In this document: positions 37,301-58,121 of the stretch, one piece after another
Layout: every line of letters starts with the position of its first letter
Numbering within the stretch: position 1 is the first letter of the stretch
DNA from: Centroberyx gerrardi
Taxonomy: Eukaryota > Chordata > Actinopteri > Beryciformes > Berycidae
Assembly: GCF_048128805.1 (NCBI RefSeq)
Contig: NC_136003.1
Coordinates: 28,976,001-29,040,000, forward strand
DNA length: 64,000 bases
Direction of reading: 5' to 3'
The notes under the pieces: model-generated
The model's input: the letters and a program-made list of their open reading frames with translations, nothing else
Database searches by the model: none
What the model was told of the DNA's origin: nothing
Made by a program: the position numbers and the translations under genes

Positions 37301-38440
37301 CCAGTGTCTATTCATTTATTTATCATTCACTACTTTAACTCTAAACATTTTTTTAAGAAATTCAAGTATTTGTTGGGAACACAAGTCAAAAAAAAAAAAA
37401 AAAAAAAAAAAAACTTTTGCTAAAACGTTATGACAAAAACAGAACATCTTTTTTCAAAACAACATTGGTTTCATATTCATAATAAACACATATCAAGTTT
37501 CTTTTCATATCTGAAAAAATGCCTAACCTCTATAGATGGCCGGTCGTCTGTCCGCCCCGCTCTGCTCTGCTCTACACAGCTTCCACTTCAACGTCTATTG
37601 GCAAAAAACTGAACAGACAAGAGCTGAAAAATGCGACAGAGATCCTAAACGCACTCACCAACTACATAAGTGCAAGGGAGAAGGGGGGGAAGAGCGCACA
37701 CAGGCCATCTATTTAAAACTTCCCTCTCTACTAACACAACAACAAATAAAAAACAAAAGAAAAAAAAAAATCTAAAATGGGGATCACAACAAACATAAAA
37801 AACTCCAGAATAAAATCACTTCCTAAGATGAATTAAATAAAATTACCACAAAATGTACGTTTTTTGTCAATGTTGACAACTCAACCATTGCACGGCATTC
37901 AAACCCAAACGCTCTCCATGGGATAATAAATATACACATGCAGATATACAAAGTTTTCTTTCAGTCCCTGTAGCGTCACCCGGCGTCGGGATGACGGCGC
38001 TCGCAGTCGCAGACAGGGACTGGCTTTTCCTAACAGTATTAGGTGAGGTTTGAGGGTAGAAGAAGAAGAATTGGGAATCCAGTCGGCGTGGATCCGAGAG
38101 GCCGCCCTGAACCTCCGAGACGCCTCCTGGTGACGGCGGGGCCGCCGTCGACGCTCAGCGCTCCTTCCTGTTCGGGGGTTTAGGGATGCACCGCTACCGA
38201 GTCCGAGTGTCACACGTTGAAGTACTGGTTTACCTAAAGTGGGGGTCGACGGTCCTTGAGGGGGTCTCCCAGCAAAAGGAGGGGTAGTTTCATAACACTA
38301 TAATTTAATTCAGTGGAAATTATCCCCAATTAGATGATGTCTAATGTGAGAATGATTGCAAGAATGACTATTGTAATCCTAAATTTCACTCTCACCAGGG
38401 AGAAGTGGGTAGACAGTTCTTCAAATCCTAATACCTAATC

Positions 38441-38723
38441 CAGTGGTTCTCAACCTGGGAGTTGGTTTCTGGGATAAGAAAAAAAAACGTATTTCTATCA
38501 TACAAATTTGTGATCTTGTCTATTTTTTGTGTTTATTTCTCTAATTTTTGCTTTTTTCTTGTGAAATACAGAATAGTTTTCAGCCTCTAGGCCTTCTCTG
38601 ATGTCAAATGAAACTATGAAATGAAAATCATTCTCTGGTTGGACTGTCTTTGACAGGGGGGGTTCGCAAGAAGACATCGCTTGGTTTTAAGGGGTCACAA
38701 GCGAAAAAGGTTGAGAACCACTG
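38441..38723. mobile_element. hAT-type MITE, CAGTGGTTCTCAACC family, 283 bp, with target duplication
   Basis: Perfect terminal inverted repeats CAGTGGTTCTCAACCT / AGGTTGAGAACCACTG (outer 14 bp identical). Flanking octamers ACCTAATC and ACCTGATC agree at 7 of 8. Related degraded pieces lie on either side (38226-38440 and about 38811-38835). Confidence 0.9.
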
Positions 38724-40460
38724 ACCTGATCAATAAGAATCGCCTCATGAGTCCCTGGGACTTCATCTTATCCAATGTGGGTGTGTGTGGCCCTAATGTG
38801 TGTCTATTTGGGGTCCGTTTGAGAACCCCTGACTCCAACCATTGGTTTGGGCTCACTGGACAAAAATCACTATGATGTAATCCATTTTACACCATTAGAG
38901 AGAACCGACGCTCTTCTGAGGGCGCAAAAGCTAGAAAATTGACTCATGTAATCTCTGACTTGTTACAGAGTGACCGTTGGTATCAGGTAAAATCTTTCTA
39001 AAATCTGAAGTTTTAGCCCGGTATCGGCCTGATAGGCCACACCGGGATCGATACTGGTGCATCCCTAGGTGGGTTTGTACAATTCATAGTCTGCAATGGG
39101 ACACCTGAGCCTTAAACTGAACAGGAACTAATACAACAACCAAAGAAAAGACAAGAAATAAAAACAACAAAAAAAAAAACAACACAGCAGCATTTCACCA
39201 ACAAGCTCCCGACCATCTGCTCCCAGAAACCTTCAGCCGACGCTTACGGTGGGACGAAAGACGAGGAGTGACCGAGAGGTAAGAGAAAGGAGTCGGCGAG
39301 TCCAAAAGGAATGACGTTTCGTTGCAGTACATGGTAGGAGTTCAGTTTATAGATATGCACACGTCCCAGGTGCACCCCGGGGTCCAACGCCCTCCCTGCT
39401 CCACCCCTACTGGTTTTGAGGTAACGAGATCACCATGGGCAGACGGCCGCGTATTCCACTTACAAAAAAAAAAAAAAAAAAAAAATTGGGTGTAAAGACA
39501 CACACACACTCTTCCACAGACACTCAATAAATTAAGAAATAAAAATAGGAGAAGCATGATCTGCGGGACACTCCAGCTTGCGTCTCTAAAGCCGCTTCCT
39601 CTTCCAGTTTCAGTTCCGTTTCCCCCCCCATTGGTTGGGTTTGGTCAGAAAGGCATGGCTGAAGAGTGAAGAGGTGAAGGTAGGGCTACGTTCAGCAGGA
39701 AGAAAAACTAAAGAACTCTGGGTAAATGTCAGGCGAGAAGACATATTGTTAAGAAAATACCTGTTGACATGACCTTTTCGGTGGTTTGTAGCCATTTCAC
39801 CACTTTTTCGTCGTCGTTTTTGGCATTCAAAATTAAAAGAGCTGTCAATTATTTCTGGTTTTGGCATCTTCTACTTGCAGAATAGCTGTTTAGTTTACTT
39901 AAAAAAAGCACTAAAAGCAGTCATAACTCCTATTCCTGTTAGCATTGAAAAAAGCGAATTCTTACAATTTATACAATCTGTTGACATCGGAGATGGACAA
40001 ATATGTAAAAGTGGCCATGGCTAACAAAATACAAAGCAGATGTTTAAATGTGATTTACAGAGAATCTCATGAACATTAGCTAGGGTATCTACATGTGGGG
40101 AACGAACAAACATGTACCTCACTCATGTTTTCCCCTATTTCTCACTGCTTCGCGCCCCTTTCCCACATGTATCCCTATGAGATCTTTGCCCGTCAATACC
40201 CAGCGTTTCCTCCTGCTGAACGCGGCCCAAGTCTTCTGAGGAGAAACACGTGAGGGCGGAGGCGGTCTACCAGCACTGATCCAGGGTCTGACATTAACTC
40301 ATCACTACTCTGAATGAAAGACACTGGGGGGAAAAAAAACAACAAAAACGAACGACTGTGGTGAGAACTGCTACATCTGGAAACACAGTGCCGCGTTTGA
40401 ATGATGTGTACAGTGAACTGTAGGATCAGAAACAAAACCTGGGGGTGGGGGGGTGGGGTG

Positions 40461-40483
40461 TAGCGGGTGGTGGTGGTGGTGGT

Positions 40484-40520
<37 letters not shown>
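40461..40520 (+). repeat. (GTG)n followed by 37 consecutive G
   Basis: Positions 40484-40520 are all G, preceded by GTGGTGG units. Strong G-quadruplex potential on the plus strand; the nlk1 transcript would carry poly-C if it extends here. Confidence 0.95.
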
Positions 40521-40521
<1 letters not shown>

Positions 40522-41228
40522 GAGGTGAAACGCTGATCCGGTTCGGCGTCTGAAAACTGGTCGGCAAGAGAGAGAGAGCGCCGAGGAGCCTACTGCTTTC
40601 CCCCGCCTCTGAGTATCACTTGTATTTTTAAATTTTTTTTTTTACATTTTAAACCATATTGCACAGGGCTGGAATGACTTCAAAAAAAAAAAAAAAAATC
40701 AACTAAGCAATTATTCTACCAAACAATTGAAATCATTATTCCTTAATGTCTCTACTAACATACATGGAAAACCCAATCTAGCACTGAGTTCAGTCATTTT
40801 CCTCCTCCTCGCCGCAGCCTATATTTCTCTTCCTTATCCTTCCTCCAGAACGTCAGCAGCATTTGTTTTTTTGTTTCAGCACCGAAAATGCCTGTAGCAT
40901 CAGCTGTTCAAGTCTTTAGTTTGAAGCGGGAGTTTTCATACTGAGAGGGGAGGCGGGGGGAGAGGTAGGGGGGGCGGGGGCGGGGGGGGCGGATGTGTAC
41001 AATTTGTAGGAGGAGCGCAGGTGGGTCGGCTGTTTTCCACCCCCCCAACACGCGGCTGGGTGGGTGGATCGTTTCCCCTCCGCACCTCATCGTTCAAAAA
41101 AAAAAAAAAAAAAAAAAAAAAAGACAAAGAAGACCCAAATTCTTTTCTCCGGTGCTTCCAGACGCCACGGCCAGTGAAATCCTTTCTCCGAACTGCCGTC
41201 GCCTCCTCTACGCACAGAGGAGGATCCT

Positions 41229-50226
<8,998 letters not shown>

Positions 50227-51400
50227 CCTACCTCCAAACCCTGCCAGTCCACTTTGTCTGAGAGCTACACCAAGCTACTGTAACCCAGCTAGGCGCGAAG
50301 GGAATACATGTCTTCAATGAGCATGACAAATCAGTTTCCTATGCACACATACAAGGCAGACTCTGCCGAACATGACATGCACTAATGTAAACAACCGAAC
50401 TCGATGGCAAGATGAAGAAAAGCTAAGTTGCTACAAACACTGTAGCCAGAACGAGCTGAATTAGTCAGCTACGATGGAGAGACAGACACATTAAAACTCT
50501 GAAGTATGTTCGTAAAACAGTGACATTCATGAAGCCCAGTCCTGGCTGTGCCGCACAGTTAACTTACAAACCACCGACTAACTTGAGTAAGCGAGCTAAG
50601 TTACCTTTGTTTATTGCAAGCCGTAAGTTAGCTGGTTAGGTAAGTTGCTCGATTAAGTCAGCTAACAGTAAGTGGCTAGTCAGTCAGTCAGAGACGACTT
50701 CAAATATAAAATAATTAAATGTACAACCAGCTGCTAACACCAGACGGTCTGGCTGCAGTGTGAACTTCGCAATCATAAGCGTGTGAATCAACGTTAAGTT
50801 ATTTCCGTATGAAATGCCTTATAATAAATCCTCTGCTGCCGGGCTAACAGCTACCATGCTAACCAGCTGTTCTAGTCAGCTAATGACCAATGATGTCTAT
50901 GACCCATATAGCTATGGTTAGCTGAGTACCGTGACCTATATATTTTCACAGGAAACCCTTCCACGGACAGCAAAATTAAATCAACCTACAAACCAAGCTC
51001 AGTCAAATTGATGGCAGCAGGGCAAGGAAAAAAATTTCGGAAAGGGAAAATACCAAGTTAGCAGCTCCTCGCCGAAGCTCCTGCAGCTAGCTGGATTGTT
51101 AGCTAGCTTTGTAACGTAGCGAACCAGCTAGCGTCAGCTAGCTTTTGGTTGCTCGCTAGCTGGCCATCGCGTCGTAATATCCAATGTAGAAATGTCCTAT
51201 AAAAGCAGGTCCTTCTGTCTTTTGGATGAAGTCTCATCAAGCAGGTTCTCTTCGGTGTTAGTTTGTGCCAGCTGGGTTTCTAGTCACCTTTACAGAGACA
51301 GTTCCAGCTAGCTTGCTAGCTTGTTCAGTAGGAGGAGTTGGCAAAGCCGGGTGGGGGAGGGTTGGTGCTTCTCAATCAGCGGTGTAAACAATGCTGTGCT
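50227..51400 (-). promoter_or_regulatory. nlk1: nlk1 5' UTR and promoter region
   Basis: The region directly upstream of the nlk1 ATG lacks long reading frames. It holds an unusual cluster of GCTAGC/CTAGCT palindromes (51081-51170 and 51300-51335). No TATA box or start site can be assigned. Confidence 0.4.
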
Positions 51401-52479
51401 GCTAGAGACCACACGACGACAATTTAGACAGAAATAGTACTACAGTATGCAGTCAGCAATGATTCACAGACTCATGAACATCACTCCAACTTGAATCCAG
51501 ACATGCATTTTTTTTTTTACTGCCTTTTAATACAGTAGTAACGAGGCGCTATGCACTATGCATCAAATACAGTCAATATGCACAGCCACAGAAAATGTGT
51601 CACCAAGGTAGCTACAAATTACATGGCAATTTTAACTTTTCAAGAATTACAAATCAGCATCCAGAGTAAGAACACAGATCATATGAAGCAAATAAGTTAT
51701 GCACATTCAATGTCCATGGGGAATATACACAAACAACAATCCGTTCACCTTTATCAGTAATATAAAAGTGTATTTACATGATGGCCCATCTAAAACAGCT
51801 GATGTTTCCATGTCATAGCTGAATGGTTCCCTGCTCTGAACAAAGTCAAATCTGACAAAGGCAAACTAGGAAACTGTTTTATAATAAGTTTGGAGAGAAA
51901 TTGAGACAGCCAAGTTATTGTATGTCATAGCATACTGGACATTTTGGGGTCAATTTCCCATCAGAAACAAACACTGATATAACATGGAATAAAAATGATC
52001 TAAAAACAGCAACTGTTTTACAAAACCATGATAGGCCTGTGCAAGTCAGTTGAAAATTAAAACAATGACATGATGGCAAATGGAAATAGCAAAGCCATAT
52101 AAATAAAAATCCACATAAATTTTGCTCCTTAAGTCATAAGCAGATTCCCTTATAGTCTCATCCATGGTTTCCCTTGGCTTTGACTCGTCTGGCGTGGATC
52201 AGAATGTCAGTTTTCTCTGCATGTATGTAATCGATGTACCGTCGGTGTGTGTTCCCCTGTGTGAGCTGCAGGTTTTACTCTCAACACTGCTGGTGGAGCC
52301 GGGGCTCACTGAGAAAACAAAAGTTCAAAAGGGACACCGTCCTCGCAAGGTTGAAGGAAACTAGGCAAATTCTCTCCTGGTCTGTGTCCACTTTTGGCAG
52401 TTGGTGAAGAAATCTTCTGGGGGAAAATGAAAATAAAGCAGATATTGAGAAAGTGTTGAGCTAAAGCATCACACAAACT

Positions 52480-52918
52480 AGGGTTAGACTGATGCATCGG
52501 GCCGATATCTGCCTTAGTTTTCAGATATCGGGTATTCAGTGTCGCCCCCCTCCAACATGAAGGATATGATGCAGTTTGTTTATTGTGTGATTGAACATGA
52601 ATATGCCATTATAGTTATTACTAATTTTGAGTAGGGGTCTCAATGGAGTTTCAGTGTTCCATGGTCTAAATCAGTGGTTCTCAACATGGGGTCCGGGGAC
52701 CACCAGGGGTCCTTGAGGGGGTTCCAGGGGGGTCCCCAGCAAATTGATAAATTGTTAAACTTCACCATTATTTCATTTACAAGAAGTTAACACAATTAGA
52801 GAATGTAGAAGGCATTTTTTGTGGCATGAGAATGTTCAGATGTAAAGATCTTGAATATTGGCACCAAATATCAGCTACTGGCAGCTTCAATCCAAACCCA
52901 TATGATGCCAAACCTTGA
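52480..52918 (+). mobile_element. Family-A element interrupted by a CAGTGGTTCTCAAC element
   Basis: Starts AGGGTTAGACTGATGCATCG and ends TTCAATCCAAACCCATATGA. From about 52673 to 52805 it is interrupted by a hAT-like piece, CAGTGGTTCTCAACATGGGG, that matches 20659-20994 in reverse. Lies between nlk1 and maz. Confidence 0.75.
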
Positions 52919-53127
52919 CTAAAACACACACACACACAGACGGATGGTTCACACACACCTGGTCTGGCTGCTGTCTTTCCGGTCCTTTCCATTCCTATGC
53001 ATCCTCTTTCGTCGGTGCCGCGATTGCCCCAAGCCCAACCTCCCCACCCACCCACCCACCTCCACCTCCACCCCTGCCCATCCCAAACCCCCCTCCCCCC
53101 CACTCCCCCTCCCGCCCTCGCAGGGTG

Positions 53128-56100
53128 CTAGCTGTGGGGCTGGGGTGCGATACCGGAGCAGTCGGTTACCAGCAGTCCCACTGTGCTGGCGCTGGACACG
53201 GTGACGGCCACGCTGGTGGTTCCCACGGGGCCGGCGCTGGTCGGGTCGGGGCCGGGGTCGCCCTGAGGGCTGGCGTGGGTGCCCATGTGACCCTGCAGCT
53301 GCGTGGCCGTCTTGCACTGCACCCCGCACAGCTGGCACAGCAGCACCCCGCCGGCGCCCGCCCCCCCGAAGCCCCCCCGCGCCCCGCCGCTCTCCTTCCA
53401 CTCCTGTCCGTGGTGCTTCTGAGCGTGGACACGCAGGTAGGTGAGGGTGGTGAAGCCTGGAGACATGAGAGACACAACGTTGAGGGGTTAGTTTGTTTTC
53501 TGACCCACAGTGGAAAAGTTTGCTGCTGTTGTATATTATTATAGATATTGGTACATATTTTCAAACCAAATCATTTAATATCTCTATCTTAAGATTTGAA
53601 TGTATAGACAGTTTGTTGGTTTGTAAAATTGTACATTTTGTGTACTGCTTTGGCAATATTGTTTCTGACAAACAGTCATGCCAATAAAGTAACTGAACTG
53701 AATTGGGGGAGATGAAGGGAAAAAGTCAGGAGAAATGGAAGAAGGGAAAGATTAGGTAGACCACACAAAATTAGAAATCTTGTGCTGTAAAATTTCCAAA
53801 AACGATGAAGAAAACAGGTTGCTTCGCTTTGAAAGACTAAAGTAAAACGTTGTTGCTGTTTGACTTACTGCGGTTGCAGAGGTGGCAGGCGTGGTGCTGG
53901 GACTGGTTGTGGACCCTCATGTGGTCGGTGATGTAGGCGGCGGACAGCAGCTTGCCGCAGATGTGACACGGCACCTTCTCCTCGTGGCGGATCAGGTGAG
54001 CGCGGAGGCGATCCCGCGTGGCGAACGCAGACGTGCAGGTCTGTGGCAGACATGAACACGTGAAGAGATGACGTGTACGCAAACATATTTATACTGCTTC
54101 AAGTAAAAGGGACGCACACAGGCTGATAGACAGGTAGCTAGGTAGATGTTAGATTTAGACCGATATATTGGTTTGCTGATATTGATCTTTTATTAAAAAT
54201 CAGATCTGGTCCCGTCAGTGTCTTCCACCTCTGATATGATCGACATGATGCAGTTTGATTGATTACATATTTATTGTAAAATTGATCAATGCTACACTAC
54301 CACACAAGTATACATTATTATGTTAATCATTATTATTCTTCTTCAGTGGAGTTTTAGTTCTAAATCATGTTCTAAATGCTTTTTTCAGAGGCTTCTCAAC
54401 AAGACAAGAGTAAAATATTGACTCTGAATACTTGCAATTGTTTAGCTTGAAAACAATCAGTTTAAAGATGTTGAATATCAGCACAAAATATCGACTATCG
54501 GCCTTCAAACACCCGTGTCGGTGGATCCCCAGTAGACAGATGTGGACATTACCGTGCACTTGAAGGGTCTCTCTGTAGAGTGAACCTGTCGAACGTGACT
54601 GTTGAGGTGGTCCGGTCTGAAACAAACACCAAGAACACCAACATGAGTCATTCAACAGGACAAAAGATTTTTAATGTCTGGACTGGTTTACATTCACAAA
54701 TCTAAACTGGACTGTCCACAATCACAGGAATTACATGTTCTCTGTAACAGGAGAAACTCACTGAATTTTGCTTTTGAAATCTGTCATTCTGTTGCCTAAC
54801 GACGGTTCGGTCCACATCATTATGTCGTTTGAGGATTTTGAGGACTTTACTGGGACCAATACTGATAGATTTTGCAGTCACCTTGCGCAAGATTTGCACA
54901 CTAATTTGGGTTCTTTTCTGTGTTTATTCCTAGTCATAGTGTTGTGATTGATAGCATACAGTATCTTGGCTATTTAAGGGCTTTACTCTCTACTTCTCCT
55001 AGACTGAGACTGCATCACTCTCCTTGCAGATCAAATAAAAGCCTTTCTTTTATTCCACTAATGGAATATGTAATATTTGTTAAAGGTATAGGCTGTAGAA
55101 GTATCTGGATCTTAACAGTGGGAATTGGCAAAAAACTGCAGGCCAAAGGACAAAGAGATGAGACGATTTGCTTGCTGACAAGTGCTTTGATTTAACTGCT
55201 TACATATAAACTGAATCTTCTGCACTGTCTCCCATTTCAAACACGTCTTTCAGCTTATCGCTGACATACAGCTCCACAGAAGAAGAATAGGAGAGGATGG
55301 AAAAGGTGACTGGGCATTATCTGGTGTGGAAATGACAGCACGACTAAAATAGAAAGTCCTTTTTGGCTGCAAGAGTTCAGATAAATATTGCATGAGTCCA
55401 TGAAATCAGTCTCCAGTTCATTGTTAATGGAGCACATGCAGCCTATACCTCAGTATTTCTTCAGTATTTCACCGCAGATTCTTGTTCCTGTGGTTTATAG
55501 CTTTGGGAGAATGATGTTTATGTTCCTGGATACTGATTGGACCGTTCCAATGCCACTAGAATGTAATGTGAATTCATACATTCAATGGTTTTATCCTTTA
55601 ATATTATCCTGTGATGCTGAAATCATGATTTGTCATTTTATGAGGACAATGGCACTTTCTCTCCAGATTTTATGTTTGAATGAAATCCTAGAATATTGCT
55701 TTGATTTTCCACTTTGGGAGAGATTTGTTGATGTTCAAAAGTACCGACTGCTTTAGGCTGAATATTTTGTTTTATGTTACACTTCTGCTTAAAGGACATA
55801 TAATCCCCTTCCCCAAGAAACGCTTTAATAGTATATTCTTTCAGTACATTGTATTCTATGTATATTTTCATAGCGTATATACAGTATACTTTAATTCATT
55901 TTTGACTACTCTCATTTTGCACACTCATAATGCTGTATCTTTTTTTTCATGCTTTCCATTAATCCTTTTCCACTTAATAAGTTCTTGAAATGTTGGAATT
56001 ATCAGTTGTGTTTAATGTTGTTTGCTCATCCACAAGTTGCACTCTTCTATCAATAAGAGTCAATGCTCAGCTATTTTGGCCATAAAGACTTCCAGGTGAA

Positions 56101-58082
56101 ACTGCACTAAGCTGCTCAAAGTGAAGAGGCATTTTGAGAATCACTTTATTGATAGTTTGGCGTGCTATTTTTAAAAAATGGCCCATATTCAGACCGTAAT
56201 CATACAGTTAATGGTGTAAAAAATTAGATGAGTGAAATTGATGTAGGCCAAGGTTTGACATTTTTTTCAGGCTTGTTTATACGGTTGTTTCAGGCTTGTT
56301 TCTAGATTTAAAATTAGTTTCAGGTTAATAGTTGCTCTCCAGTGCAGTTTGGCATTTCTCACAATTCTGACAGCTTTTTTTAATCTGAAGGAGCTACAGA
56401 TAGTTTGGATAAAATAATTGGATAAAATAAGGAGGCAAGTGTCTTTTATGAGGATGAAAATATTTGTGTGGCCCTAATGCTCACTGCTGACCAATGTAAG
56501 CTCCCTGAAGAGGATCAAGCATGTTGGAAGTGATTTTTCCATCGGCCTTTCACTGCTTCCACCATCTGCTGCCAGAAACTCTGAAACCTTTAGCTCCCTC
56601 TTCCTGTTTTGTGCCGTAAAGCAATCCAGCAGATTTCCCTCCAAATCCGACCAGTTACCACACAATGTAAAATGCAGAGTAGAGGCCGGCAGAGGCTGAC
56701 AATATTCCCGGCAATGGTCTTGTTTGTTTACGGTATTTACACTAATGTCTCCAAATGAATGTGGTAATGGTTTATTGATGTTAAAATGCTACACACTGCA
56801 CCTTCAAAAGCTTCATGTAATCGTATTTTGTACCGGGAGAAAGCCTTGGCGCAGTGCGGACAGACGTAAGGTTTCTCCACGCCGCCTTGGTGCGAGCGCA
56901 CATGGTAGCTCATCCTGTCTTTCCTCTTGAAGCGCTGCTGGCAGATGGGACAGGAGTAGGGCTTCTCGTCCGAGTGGGACAGGCGATGGCGGTTTAGGTG
57001 GTAGACGTCTCTGAAGGCCTTTCCGCAGGCCTCACAGGCGTGGTTCTTCCTCACCTGGTTAGAGTTGGGATTGGGATTGGGATTTGGATTCTGTGGGGAA
57101 TCAGAGAAGCAGAGAAGTTGTGAAGCTTTGCACAAGCACCTAGTTGCCTCTCTCTGTCTCATCTGTCTCTCTGTTTTTCTCTTGTCATTGTCATTGCCCA
57201 TGTTCTTGTCACTGTTTTCCCGGCACATATTGCACGCTCAACCGTCTGTGCCACAGTCCGCCCAAGGTTTCTTCCATTTTTGTTCCTAACAAGGTTATTT
57301 TTCTTGGAAGTTTTTCCTTGTATGCAGTGAGAGTCTGAGGCTGGTGGTGCCTGTAGATTAGGCTATGTAGGATAGGTAGGCTGTTATGTCTTGCTATAAT
57401 CTGTTTTTGTGTGACTTGTGCTTTTCCTGATGTTTGTCCTTTATCATTCTGTTCTATGATTGATTGTTGATCAGTTAGATCTAGTTAGGCTCATTCTCTG
57501 TAAAGTACTTTGAGACATGCTTTTGATAAAGGGCTATATAAATAAAAAAAACCTGAACTTGAACCTAGTTGAACTGCACCAGTGTTTCAATGTAAGTGGA
57601 TGCTGTTACTGATACTTGTATCAAATAACAGCTGGATAACAGACTAACAGAGTATCAGAGAATTTTACCCAGTACTAAAATACAACATCAAGAAGTAAGT
57701 GTAATTAGATCTCCCTGATGGGGAAAAGTGGATTACATTTCAATCATGTTTGAGTTTAGAAACAGATGGCTTGCGTTCAGAGCAGCAGATGGGCTTGATT
57801 AGAAGTGAAATATATTTGTTATATCTGTTGAGTTATAACACCTCAGAGACCAGATTCCATTCAACACCTATGGGGAAGAGCGATTTGTGTGGAGAGTGGC
57901 AAGAGCAGGAACCGGGTCAGGGAGGAGGTGGACCACACTGACTGGACGATATGTGATTTTTAATAAAAAGACAATATCGACCTGATTATGTTGGTCTAAT
58001 CCTAGTGGCAAACAATCCACTCTATATTCAGCATTTTGGATTTTATCATTTCAGGGGTTTTGTAACTGTATGCCGCTTTCCC

Positions 58083-58121
<39 letters not shown>

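Larger units (their letters stand above)
37301..41228 (-). other. nlk1: Possible nlk1 3' UTR / downstream region
   Basis: No coding exon follows the nlk1 stop at 41229-41231. An AATAAA on the minus strand near 37314 would give a 3.9-kb 3' UTR, but nearer signals cannot be excluded. Includes poly(A) runs at 37389-37411, 39463-39484 and 41096-41121 (poly-U in transcript sense), the poly-G tract at 40484 and a hAT MITE at 38441. Confidence 0.3.

Noticed and set aside
37899-38213. Minus-strand 104-codon frame rich in Arg/Ser downstream of nlk1
   Set aside because: No similarity recognised and no splice context; the GC-rich composition alone explains the open frame.
55388-55756. 122-codon plus-strand frame in a maz intron
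   Set aside because: AT-rich, no recognisable domain, opposite to the gene; likely chance.
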